Positions 8,742-16,731 of a stretch of DNA of 64,000 nucleotides are shown piece by piece (position 1 is the stretch's first letter; every line of letters starts with the position of its first letter). The translations under genes and the position numbers were made by a program. This stretch comes from Emticicia sp. BO119. Lineage in GTDB: Bacteria; Bacteroidota; Bacteroidia; Cytophagales; Spirosomataceae. Under the pieces are notes generated by a model that was not told the DNA's origin, ran no database searches, and saw only the letters and a list, made by a program, of their open reading frames with translations. Location: contig NZ_JACETV010000009.1 of assembly GCF_013912375.1 (NCBI RefSeq), forward strand, positions 1 to 64,000, given 5' to 3'.

Positions 8742-11360
8742 ATGAACTTTAACCAATATACCATAAAAGCTCAGGAGATTATCCAGCAGGCTGTTCAGAT
8801 TGCCCAGGGGAATATGCAGCAGGCTGTTGAAACCGGGCATTTGTTAAAAGCATTATTAGAGGAAGATGCCAATACATCATCTTTTTTATTGAATAAGCTA
8901 AATATCAATGGAAACTTATTTACCAATCGCTTAGAGAGCATTGTTAACGGCTATCCGAAAGTTAGCGGCGCACAACCATACTTGGGAAATGATTTATCGG
9001 CAGCCCTGGCAAAATCTCAGAGCTATCTGAAAGAATTTAATGACCAGTTTGTGAGTGTCGAACTACTTTATCTGGGTTTGGTGGCTGGAAAAGATGCCAT
9101 TGCAAACTTAATGAAAGAAGTAGGCTTTAAAGAAAAAGAACTAAAATCCACTATACAAGAACTTAGAGGTAAAAACAATCCAGTGAAAGACCAGAACGCA
9201 GAAAACACTTATCAAGCCCTTGCACGTTACAGCAAAAATCTGAATGATTTAGCCCGCCAAGGCAAAATTGACCCGGTAATCGGCCGTGACGAGGAGATTC
9301 GTCGTGTGTTGCAGATATTGTCACGCCGTACTAAAAACAACCCGATTCTATTAGGCGAGCCAGGTGTAGGTAAAACAGCGATTGTAGAAGGATTGGCACA
9401 AAGAATAGTATCAGGCGACGTACCCGAAAACCTGAAATCAAAAACCATTGTATCATTAGATATGGGTTTATTGATTGCAGGAGCAAAATATAAAGGTGAA
9501 TTTGAAGAACGTCTGAAAGCAGTTATCAAAGAAGTAACAGATTCAGAAGGAGAGATGGTACTGTTTATTGACGAAATTCATACTCTGATTGGCGCAGGTG
9601 CAGGTGGCGAGAGTGCAATGGATGCAGCCAACTTATTGAAACCTGCCTTATCACGCGGAGAATTGCATACCATTGGCGCAACCACTCTGGCTGAATACCA
9701 GAAATATATTGAGAAAGACAAAGCCTTAGAACGTCGTTTCCAATCAGTAATGGTAGACGAACCAAATGTACCTGATGCTATTTCAATCTTACGCGGTATC
9801 AAAGAAAAATATGAATTGCACCATGGTGTACGTATTCAGGACGATGCTGTGATTGCAGCCGTTGAGCTATCAGACAGATACATTTCCGACCGTTTCTTGC
9901 CTGATAAAGCCATCGACTTAATGGATGAGGCCGCTTCGAAATTACGTCTGGAAATGGACTCAATGCCGGAAGAACTCGATGAATTGAACCGTAAGATTAT
10001 GCAGTTGGAGATTGAGCGTGAGGCCATTCGTCGGGAGAATAATAAAGATAAGGAAAGCATTCTGAATAAGGAAATTGCCGATTTGAGCGAAAGACGTAAC
10101 GAATTGAAGGCCAAATGGGAAAACGAAAAAGGTTCAATTAATGAATTACGCAGTTTGAAAGAACAAATCGAGCAATTGAAATTAGAAGCTGACCAGGCTG
10201 AACGTGCAGGTGATTACGGAAAAGTAGCGGAGATACGTTACGGAAGATTGTTAGAAGCGAATAATAAACTGAATGAAATTCAAAAACAAGCAGATACTAC
10301 GCATTCAACTCTATTGAATGAAGAAGTATCTGCCGAAAATATCGCTGAAGTAGTAGCCAAGTGGACTGGCATTCCGGTGGCTAAAATGCTACAAAGCGAA
10401 CGTGAAAAATTATTATACCTTGAAAAAGAATTACACAATCGTGTAGCGGGGCAGGATGAAGCTATTCAGGTGGTCGCCGATGCAGTGCGTCGTTCACGTG
10501 CGGGCTTACAAGACCCTAAACGCCCGATTGGTAGTTTCTTATTCTTAGGGCCTACAGGTGTAGGTAAAACAGAATTAGCAAAAGCGCTTGCCGAATATCT
10601 ATTTAATGATGATAATGCACTGGTCAGAATAGATATGAGTGAATACCAGGAGCGCCATGCTGTAAGCCGTTTGGTGGGAGCCCCTCCGGGATATGTAGGC
10701 TATGATGAAGGGGGACAATTGACAGAGGCTATTCGTCGCAAACCGTATAGTGTTGTTTTGCTCGACGAGATAGAAAAGGCTCACCCAGACGTTTGGAATA
10801 TTTTGCTACAGGTGCTTGACGAAGGGCGTCTGACAGACAATAAAGGTCGTGTGGCAAACTTCAAGAATACCATTATTATCATGACCTCAAACATGGGTAG
10901 TAATATTATTCAGGAGAAATTTGCCGAAAACGAGGGTTGGAACTATCATTTAATTTTAGAGGAAACCAAAAACGCGGTTTTAGACCAACTAAAAGCCTTT
11001 GTAAGACCTGAATTCCTGAATCGTATTGATGAAATTGTCTTGTTTGAGCCTTTAACTAAGGAAAACCTACATAAAATTATCAGTATTCAATTCAAACAAA
11101 TTCAGGCGCGTGTGGCAGAACAGGGGATCACTTTAGAAGCGACCGATGAGGTATTGGCTAAATTAGGTGATGAAGGATATGACCCAAGTTTCGGTGCACG
11201 ACCTTTGAAAAGGGTATTGCAACGCAAAATCCTGAACGAACTCTCAAAAGACATCCTGGCGGGAAAAGTGCATAAAGATTCGGTGATTATGATGGAACTG
11301 GATAACGATGGCGAGATAATCTTTGAGAATGTGGGGAATGGTGCGTTGGAAATAGAATAG
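8742..11360 (+). CDS. clpB: ATP-dependent chaperone ClpB
   Basis: An 872-residue Hsp100 disaggregase that, with DnaK, pulls proteins out of aggregates after heat stress. The N-terminal Clp repeat domain covers about 1-145. The first AAA+ module has Walker A GEPGVGKT at 205-212 and Walker B VLFIDEIH near 280. The coiled-coil middle domain (about 405-525) marks ClpB rather than ClpC or ClpA. The second AAA+ module has GPTGVGKT at 603-610 and [12 protein letters not shown]. No ClpP-binding loop is expected or seen. Length matches the family. A long perfect hairpin closes the gene. I found no recognisable heat-shock operator upstream. Confidence 0.96.
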   Translation: MNFNQYTIKAQEIIQQAVQIAQGNMQQAVETGHLLKALLEEDANTSSFLLNKLNINGNLFTNRLESIVNGYPKVSGAQPYLGNDLSAALAKSQSYLKEFNDQFVSVELLYLGLVAGKDAIANLMKEVGFKEKELKSTIQELRGKNNPVKDQNAENTYQALARYSKNLNDLARQGKIDPVIGRDEEIRRVLQILSRRTKNNPILLGEPGVGKTAIVEGLAQRIVSGDVPENLKSKTIVSLDMGLLIAGAKYKGEFEERLKAVIKEVTDSEGEMVLFIDEIHTLIGAGAGGESAMDAANLLKPALSRGELHTIGATTLAEYQKYIEKDKALERRFQSVMVDEPNVPDAISILRGIKEKYELHHGVRIQDDAVIAAVELSDRYISDRFLPDKAIDLMDEAASKLRLEMDSMPEELDELNRKIMQLEIEREAIRRENNKDKESILNKEIADLSERRNELKAKWENEKGSINELRSLKEQIEQLKLEADQAERAGDYGKVAEIRYGRLLEANNKLNEIQKQADTTHSTLLNEEVSAENIAEVVAKWTGIPVAKMLQSEREKLLYLEKELHNRVAGQDEAIQVVADAVRRSRAGLQDPKRPIGSFLFLGPTGVGKTELAKALAEYLFNDDNALVRIDMSEYQERHAVSRLVGAPPGYVGYDEGGQLTEAIRRKPYSVVLLDEIEKAHPDVWNILLQVLDEGRLTDNKGRVANFKNTIIIMTSNMGSNIIQEKFAENEGWNYHLILEETKNAVLDQLKAFVRPEFLNRIDEIVLFEPLTKENLHKIISIQFKQIQARVAEQGITLEATDEVLAKLGDEGYDPSFGARPLKRVLQRKILNELSKDILAGKVHKDSVIMMELDNDGEIIFENVGNGALEIE

Positions 11361-11379
11361 TTGGGTGCCGTATAATAAT

Positions 11380-11415
11380 AACAAAGGCAGGTTCTTGCAA
11401 GAACCTGCCTTTGTT
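11380..11415 (+). terminator. clpB terminator
   Basis: Perfect 18-bp inverted repeat: AACAAAGGCAGGTTCTTG (11380-11397) pairs with its reverse complement at 11398-11415. It begins 20 bases after the clpB stop codon. Confidence 0.85.
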
Positions 11416-11493
11416 GTTATATTCGGTTCTTATTATCTTGATTATTTTTGAGTATCCCAAAACATCTTTTGAACACCTAAATTATTACCTGCT

Positions 11494-12492
11494 ATGATAA
11501 GTTCTCCTATGTTAGATGTTATCATTTCGATGATATTCATCTATTTCCTTTTCTCTACACTAACCAGTTCTATAGAAGAGCTCTGGGCAAGTTATTATAA
11601 AAACAGGGGTGAAATGCTTAAAAAAGCAATTCAAAAAGTTTTGAATGACCCTCTGAATAAGCATTTTGGTGACTTAATATATATGCACCCTGCTATTGAT
11701 ATTCTGGGCGAAGCCAATAAAAGAAAACCTGCCTATATTGAAGGTCGTAATTTTGCTACCACACTGATTGAATTAATTTCGAGCGAAGCTCATCAGGTTA
11801 ATTATATGCAAGATGAAGAAACCGGAAAAATGACTTTTGAAATTGAGCAATCAGGCAAGAGCCTTATAGAGAGATTTAAAGCCGGAGTAGATAAACTAAG
11901 ATATAGTGATTTGACAGTACTTCTCTATACTTTCCTTCAGAATTATGAAAAAAAAATCGATTCAGACGTGAAATTTACTCAGGAAATGGACGAAAAACTT
12001 ATTTCAAATATTGAGACCTGGTATAATAATTACATGGATCGGGTTACTGGTTGGTATAAAAAAGATGTTAAGAAGAGTATATTTTTAAAGTCTATTATCG
12101 TTGCACTAATTTTTAATGTTAATTTCTTTATCATTTTAAAGACGGTTTATACTAATACAAGTTTAAAGGGAGCAGCAATTGGTAGTGCTTCAGTATTAAC
12201 AAAAGATAGTGTAAAGAATCTTCCTCCTGATTCTGTAAAAAATGAATTAAATAAACTATATGAAATAGGTTTGCCAGTGGGTTGGGATATGTCGGGATTA
12301 AAAGATACCACCTCGTCATTGAGTCTGAATTTTATTCCTACAATACATCACCAAATCAGAAATTCAGGAGGCTATACTTATTCAATTATTGGTTGGTTAA
12401 TTTCGGCCGTAATTATCAGTTTTGGTGCGCCTTTCTGGTTTGATGTATTGAAGAAGCTGGTAAATGTAAGGAATGGAGGATTGAAGCCCTGA
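11494..12492 (+). CDS. Unknown membrane protein upstream of an amidohydrolase
   Basis: A 332-residue protein that I do not recognise. It has an N-terminal hydrophobic helix (about 5-27), a long soluble helical region (28-190) that includes EELWASYYKNRGEMLKKAIQ, a second membrane helix near 192-214, a Ser/Asp/Lys-rich stretch, and a third helix near 297-315. The end, FGAPFWFDVLKKLVNVRNG, looks like a short cytoplasmic anchor. It has no catalytic motif. The amidohydrolase gene starts 43 bases downstream on the same strand, so the two are probably co-transcribed. It may anchor or regulate that enzyme, but this is inference from position only. Confidence 0.65.
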   Translation: MISSPMLDVIISMIFIYFLFSTLTSSIEELWASYYKNRGEMLKKAIQKVLNDPLNKHFGDLIYMHPAIDILGEANKRKPAYIEGRNFATTLIELISSEAHQVNYMQDEETGKMTFEIEQSGKSLIERFKAGVDKLRYSDLTVLLYTFLQNYEKKIDSDVKFTQEMDEKLISNIETWYNNYMDRVTGWYKKDVKKSIFLKSIIVALIFNVNFFIILKTVYTNTSLKGAAIGSASVLTKDSVKNLPPDSVKNELNKLYEIGLPVGWDMSGLKDTTSSLSLNFIPTIHHQIRNSGGYTYSIIGWLISAVIISFGAPFWFDVLKKLVNVRNGGLKP

Positions 12493-12535
12493 TTAGAACT
12501 TCCAAATTGGGTTAAGAAATTTAAAACAGAATATC

Positions 12536-13747
12536 ATGGAAAAAAACATTATTAATTGTCATACACACGCCTTCAATTTTACCTGTGTACCCGACGCTTT
12601 TTTAAGTAATTATGTACAACGAATTATTGCTCAGATTGCTGCAGGTCTGCTACGGGTAAGGTGGTTGTCAAGGCCTGTTTTGTTTTTGGTGAAAGCTTTG
12701 GCAAATAACAAAACAAAGAAAATGATTGATTTCTTATTAATAGGAACTTCAAAAAGTGTTGAAGATGTTTTTACTGAATTAAGAAAGGGTTATCAGGGTA
12801 TCTACCCTAATGCCAGAATGGTAATTTTGACGATGAATTTCGATTACATGACTCAAAAGGGGAGTAGCGGTCTGTTTGAAACGCAATTGGCTATGATCAA
12901 GGATTTAAAGCGAAAGTATCCTGATGTCTGCCTTCCTTTTTTAGGAATAGACCCTCGAATGGAAGAGCATGGAGTAGAACTGATTTCGTATCTTCATTCT
13001 TACTTCAATAAAACAAATTATAGTGGTTTTGTTGGATTAAAACTGTATCCATCTTTGGGCTTTTATCCATTTAATCCTCAATTAGAAAAAGTGTATAGTT
13101 TTGCGGAGGAACATAGTATTCCTATGATGACACATTGTACTCCTGACGGGGCGTATTATGCAGACTCAAAAGTGCCTGAAAGTTTACAAATACCTGTAAG
13201 TTTCAATTACTTAACTCAATACTCTGATTTGCCGGATGGCGTATTTGAGGCTATTCAGGAACTGAGGCAAACTATAATGCATAACCTTGATAAAAAACCT
13301 GCGGATTTTTGTGATTTTTTCCTCCACCCGCTTAACTATTGGGATGTATTAGATAAATTTCCAAAGTTAAAAATATGTCTTGCACATTGTGGCGGAGAAG
13401 AAACGATTGTAGGAGGCAATAAAGGTACAACTGCCGAGAGATGGTATCAGAATGTAAAAGAAATTGTTACCCGCAAAGCTTTTGCAAATACCTATGCAGA
13501 TGTTTCATTCGTGCTTTATCGTGATGATGTGATTGAAGCAATACGTAAAGATATGGATGCGAATCCTTTGCTTTCTCAAAAACTGCTTTTTGGTACGGAT
13601 TTTTTTATGACTACCAGATATGTGAAAGAATTTGATTTGGTGGAAAATTTCAGAAAAAAAATCGGCGAAACATACTGGCATCAATTAGCTATTGTAAACC
13701 CAAGAAAATACCTGACTTCTGATTTCTTTAACGCACAATTGATTTAA
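12536..13747 (+). CDS. Amidohydrolase-family (COG2159-like) metal-dependent hydrolase
   Basis: A 403-residue TIM-barrel hydrolase or decarboxylase of the amidohydrolase superfamily. The metal-site landmarks are HTH in NCHTHAFNF at about 7-14, the barrel lysine region GLKLYPSLGFYP, MTHC, a second metal histidine in LAHCGGEE, and the late aspartate in LFGTDFF. It has no signal peptide and should be cytoplasmic. Members cleave C-N or C-C bonds in small cyclic or aromatic molecules; the substrate cannot be inferred here. An insert of about 60 residues after the HTH motif (residues 20-80, basic and hydrophobic) is unusual and could contact the membrane protein encoded just upstream. Confidence 0.75.
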   Translation: MEKNIINCHTHAFNFTCVPDAFLSNYVQRIIAQIAAGLLRVRWLSRPVLFLVKALANNKTKKMIDFLLIGTSKSVEDVFTELRKGYQGIYPNARMVILTMNFDYMTQKGSSGLFETQLAMIKDLKRKYPDVCLPFLGIDPRMEEHGVELISYLHSYFNKTNYSGFVGLKLYPSLGFYPFNPQLEKVYSFAEEHSIPMMTHCTPDGAYYADSKVPESLQIPVSFNYLTQYSDLPDGVFEAIQELRQTIMHNLDKKPADFCDFFLHPLNYWDVLDKFPKLKICLAHCGGEETIVGGNKGTTAERWYQNVKEIVTRKAFANTYADVSFVLYRDDVIEAIRKDMDANPLLSQKLLFGTDFFMTTRYVKEFDLVENFRKKIGETYWHQLAIVNPRKYLTSDFFNAQLI

Positions 13748-13811
13748 ATTCTTGATGATAAGTGGAGTAGGAAAATTGAATTTTCACTACACCTATTTTA
13801 AACACTAATAG

Positions 13812-14789
13812 TTATAATATTAACCTATAGATTTTTAATGAAATCCCCTTAGGCAAAATATAATTATCTGGTACTAAATCATTACTTATCAATTCAAAAC
13901 CATTTCGCTCATAAAAGCGATGAGCCGCATGAGTAACCAATGGGGTGTCTAACAAAATTTCTCTAAATTCCTGATGTTTGGCTTCTTGTAATAAAATGTC
14001 AAATAATTGCTGAGCTAAACCAATGGGTTTGCCTCTATATTCTTTTTTAATAAACATCTTACGCAAAACAGATTGTTCATTATTAAGCCTTTCCAAACCA
14101 ATAGTACCAACAACCTCGTCTTTTTTGTTAAGAGCTACCCACAGCCAGTTGCCTTTATCATTATAAAAAGCTTTCAGATTATGTAAATCAGGCTGTCTTT
14201 GAGCGGTTAACCCTAAATTAAACTCTCCATTCTGGATAGACAATACCATATCCTCTACTTGTCGCTGGTATTTTTCGTCAAAAATTTTGATTTCAATAGC
14301 ATTTTCTCTCATTTCTTTGAAAGTCTCATAATATTGCTTTTTGAAATCATTATTATCCAGAAAATGCTCAAATTCCTCTAAGGCCAGAAGAATATTCTGT
14401 TGAGAAGCACGAATAATTTTTGCATTATTCTCTCTGAAACTAACCCACATTTCTTCCAATTGAGGTAGGTTTGCCCACGCTTTTTCAGACAGCTTTAAAT
14501 GCCTTTTTCTGGCATCCTGTCCCGATTTTTCCGAAACTATCCAGCCAGCTTTTTCCATTTCTTTGGCTAGCTGAATCACACCTGGATGAGAAATATTGAG
14601 AATTTCCGCAATTTCCATTATTCCTTTTTCACCCTCCTTACTTAATAAATAAAACAGAGGAAACCACTTCGACTCAAAGTCAACACCCGAGTTTCGGTAT
14701 ATTTCCGAAACCGATTTCATCATGCGGTCGCTTAGTCGTTTTAAACGACTACCGAGTGCCAAAGCACCCAAATCTGATATTAAATCCAT
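13812..14789 (-). CDS. MarR-type regulator fused to a GNAT acetyltransferase
   Basis: A 325-residue two-domain protein. Residues 1-150 form a MarR winged helix (KEGEKGIMEIAEILNISHPGVIQLAKEM, then the wing SGQDARKRHLKLSEK). Residues 165-325 form a GNAT acetyltransferase with the acetyl-CoA loop KKEYRGKPIGLAQQLFD and the end TPLVTHAAHRFYERNGFEL. Such fusions are known in bacteria and are usually annotated as bifunctional regulator/N-acetyltransferase; the acetyl acceptor is unknown. A near-perfect 24-base palindrome begins 6 bases before the start codon and is probably its own operator. A second GNAT gene is divergent on the other side of that site, so both may be controlled together. Confidence 0.88.
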   Translation of the reverse strand: MDLISDLGALALGSRLKRLSDRMMKSVSEIYRNSGVDFESKWFPLFYLLSKEGEKGIMEIAEILNISHPGVIQLAKEMEKAGWIVSEKSGQDARKRHLKLSEKAWANLPQLEEMWVSFRENNAKIIRASQQNILLALEEFEHFLDNNDFKKQYYETFKEMRENAIEIKIFDEKYQRQVEDMVLSIQNGEFNLGLTAQRQPDLHNLKAFYNDKGNWLWVALNKKDEVVGTIGLERLNNEQSVLRKMFIKKEYRGKPIGLAQQLFDILLQEAKHQEFREILLDTPLVTHAAHRFYERNGFELISNDLVPDNYILPKGISLKIYRLIL

Positions 14790-14794
14790 AATAG

Positions 14795-14818
14795 GTAATT
14801 AATTACGTAATTAGTTAC
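14795..14818. promoter_or_regulatory. Palindromic operator, probable MarR site
   Basis: A 24-base palindrome centred on ACGT with the perfect core TAATTACGTAATTA (14800-14813) and one mismatched pair in the outer arms GTAATT / AGTTAC. It lies between divergent genes, 6 bases from the MarR-GNAT start codon, where a dimeric winged-helix protein would block transcription. Confidence 0.7.
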
Positions 14819-14871
14819 GCAAATATTTGGAGAATAAATTTATAATGCAAATTTTTGTGAAAAATTAAAGA

Positions 14872-15384
14872 ATGATGGAAATTATAAATGCTACAATTAC
14901 CGATTTAAACACCTTAATGAGCTTATATGATAGCGCCATAGCGCATCAAAAAGAAGTAAGTGATTTAGTCTGGAAAGGCTTTAATAAAGCAATGGTACTA
15001 AAAGAAATTGAAGAAAACCGCCAATGGAAAATTATAATTGATGGGGAGATAGCCTGTGTATTCATGACAGCCTTTAATGACCCTCATATCTGGGATGAGC
15101 GAGATAAAGATTCAGCTATTTATGTACATCGCATCTCAACTAACCCTGATTTCAGGGGTAGGGGATTTGTGAAATTGATTACGGACTGGTCTATTAATTT
15201 TGCCAAAATCAATCAGATAAATTTCGTCAGATTAGATACCTGGCAGGATAATGCCAAACTACACCAGATATATCTTAATGCCGGATATACTTATGTTGGT
15301 ATAAAACAGATAGTTCCTACAGAAGGCTTGCCTGTCCATTATTGGGGTGTTACCTTGGGTCTATTTGAAATCAAAGTTAATTGA
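14872..15384 (+). CDS. GNAT-family N-acetyltransferase
   Basis: A 170-residue single-domain GNAT protein. The acetyl-CoA binding motif is STNPDFRGRGFVKLITDWSI (about 90-109), preceded by the beta strand IYVHRIS and followed by the late GNAT pattern VRLDTWQDNAKLHQIYLNAG. Substrate unknown. The start could be the ATG at 14872 or the next codon at 14875; the product hardly differs. It is transcribed away from the MarR-GNAT gene, with the palindromic site between them. It ends 6 bases before the convergent pentapeptide-repeat gene. Confidence 0.85.
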   Translation: MMEIINATITDLNTLMSLYDSAIAHQKEVSDLVWKGFNKAMVLKEIEENRQWKIIIDGEIACVFMTAFNDPHIWDERDKDSAIYVHRISTNPDFRGRGFVKLITDWSINFAKINQINFVRLDTWQDNAKLHQIYLNAGYTYVGIKQIVPTEGLPVHYWGVTLGLFEIKVN

Positions 15385-15390
15385 TAACTT

Positions 15391-15963
15391 TTAACTTATC
15401 GAAATGTCATATTTATCTAATAAGCCTGCAACGCCCTGTAAAGAGAATCTGGCTTTCTTAATCTTATTTCTTTCAGGATCGATTGAATAATTATAGGCAG
15501 TTCTGAAATCAGTTTTTTCCAGATTGGTATTATTAAAATTGCTTCTTGTTAAATCAGAATTGTCGAAAACAGCACTATTTAAATCGGCATCAGAAAAATC
15601 TACTTCATGTATAGTACAATCCTTAAATTGGGTCTTTTTAAGATTCAGGTTCTGAAAAGTTGAAAGATTAAGCAGGCAGTTTTCAAAATGCACTTCAAAA
15701 AGAAAAGGATTACATTCATCAAAATGAACACCCAGAACCTTACAAGATTTGAAATTCACATCTTTAAATGATGTATTTTTTGTGCGTGCCATACTTAAAT
15801 TACAATCCTTAAAGGTACAATCTGAAAAAATATAACCCGACAAATGAACCTCAGCGAAATTGCAGTTGCTGAAAGTACAGTTTTCATATTCACCTTTGGC
15901 AAGGAGAGTAACAGCAAAATCAACTTTATCAAAAGAGAGTTCTTCAAAATAGGCTTTATTCAT
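15391..15963 (-). CDS. Pentapeptide-repeat protein (Qnr/McbG-like fold)
   Basis: A 190-residue protein made almost entirely of pentapeptide repeats A(D/N)LXX with F or L at the centre: CTFSNCNFAEVHLSGYIF, then DCTFKDCNLS, and later VDFSDADLNSAVFDNSDLTR. The repeats form a right-handed quadrilateral beta-helix. The break around residues 85-92 (ECNPFLFEV) resembles the loop region of Qnr-type proteins, which mimic DNA and protect gyrase from quinolones. Whether this protein does so is not shown. The start codon is 7 bases from the end of the upstream methyltransferase gene, so the two are probably co-transcribed. Confidence 0.82.
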   Translation of the reverse strand: MNKAYFEELSFDKVDFAVTLLAKGEYENCTFSNCNFAEVHLSGYIFSDCTFKDCNLSMARTKNTSFKDVNFKSCKVLGVHFDECNPFLFEVHFENCLLNLSTFQNLNLKKTQFKDCTIHEVDFSDADLNSAVFDNSDLTRSNFNNTNLEKTDFRTAYNYSIDPERNKIKKARFSLQGVAGLLDKYDISIS

Positions 15964-15970
15964 AAACTGA

Positions 15971-16717
15971 TTATTTTCTTCGCATTAAGTTATCTAAAAC
16001 AATAGCTGTGGCAATGCCCACATTTAATGACTCAGCATGCCCGAATCTTGGAATCGTTACTTTATCAGTTACAAATTTTTCAACCGCTTCGCCAATCCCA
16101 TTCGACTCATTCCCTAAAATGATGTATCCGGCATTCGGGAAACTAAATTTATGTAGATTTGTGTGATTCAGAAAAGTACCTATTATAGCGGGCATATGCG
16201 TTGAAATCTGCTCAAAATAGGCTTGCAGGTTAGTATAAAAAGCCTGGATTCTTGTAAATGAACCCATCGAGGCAGCAATTACTTTAGGGTTATAGAGATC
16301 AACGGTTGTATCAGAACAAACGACTTTTTTAATACCATACCAATCGGCAATACGCAAAATCGTGCCCAGATTACCAGGGTCTCTAATATCATCTAAAACC
16401 AAAACAAATTCGTTTTCGGTGGTTTTTAAATATATATTGGGTTTCATTTTTACTATTGCTACCGCTGAATCATTACTTTTCAGCGTACTTATTTTCTCAA
16501 GTTCAGTTTGAGAAATTTGCTCAACTGATATTTTTTTTATTTTTTTTTCGTTTTCTTCAAAGAATTTAGATGTACATAGTACTAACTCAATCCCGAAATC
16601 AGAATCTATTAATTCAATGACACTTTTAGCACCTTCTACTAAAAAAGAATGGTGTTCTTGACGATATTTTTTTATTTGTAAGGATTGAACGTATTTTTGT
16701 TGCTGTTTAGAAAACAT
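15971..16717 (-). CDS. TrmH/SpoU-family RNA 2'-O-methyltransferase
   Basis: A 248-residue SPOUT methyltransferase that should transfer a methyl group from S-adenosylmethionine to a ribose 2'-OH in rRNA or tRNA. An N-terminal substrate-binding domain (1-95) precedes the three SpoU motifs: DDIRDPGNLGTILRIADW (motif 1), YIILGNESNGI (motif 2) and IPRFGHAESLNVGIATAIVL (motif 3), which form the knotted cofactor site. The exact target nucleotide cannot be assigned. It heads a probable two-gene unit with the pentapeptide-repeat gene. Its start lies 15 bases from the annotated start of the divergent TamL-like gene, so the promoters must overlap coding sequence or one start is too long. Confidence 0.88.
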   Translation of the reverse strand: MFSKQQQKYVQSLQIKKYRQEHHSFLVEGAKSVIELIDSDFGIELVLCTSKFFEENEKKIKKISVEQISQTELEKISTLKSNDSAVAIVKMKPNIYLKTTENEFVLVLDDIRDPGNLGTILRIADWYGIKKVVCSDTTVDLYNPKVIAASMGSFTRIQAFYTNLQAYFEQISTHMPAIIGTFLNHTNLHKFSFPNAGYIILGNESNGIGEAVEKFVTDKVTIPRFGHAESLNVGIATAIVLDNLMRRK

Positions 16718-16731
16718 ATCAATATTAATTT

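Noticed and set aside
8514-8840. Minus-strand frame of 108 codons between the YigZ and clpB genes
   Set aside because: It overlaps the starts of two well-supported genes and has no protein-like features.
9227-10784. Several minus-strand frames of 60-100 codons
   Set aside because: All lie antisense within clpB and follow its codon pattern.
13767-13790. Weak inverted repeat between the amidohydrolase and MarR-GNAT genes
   Set aside because: The stem has mismatches next to a short AT-rich core and no clear T-run, so it was not called as a terminator.
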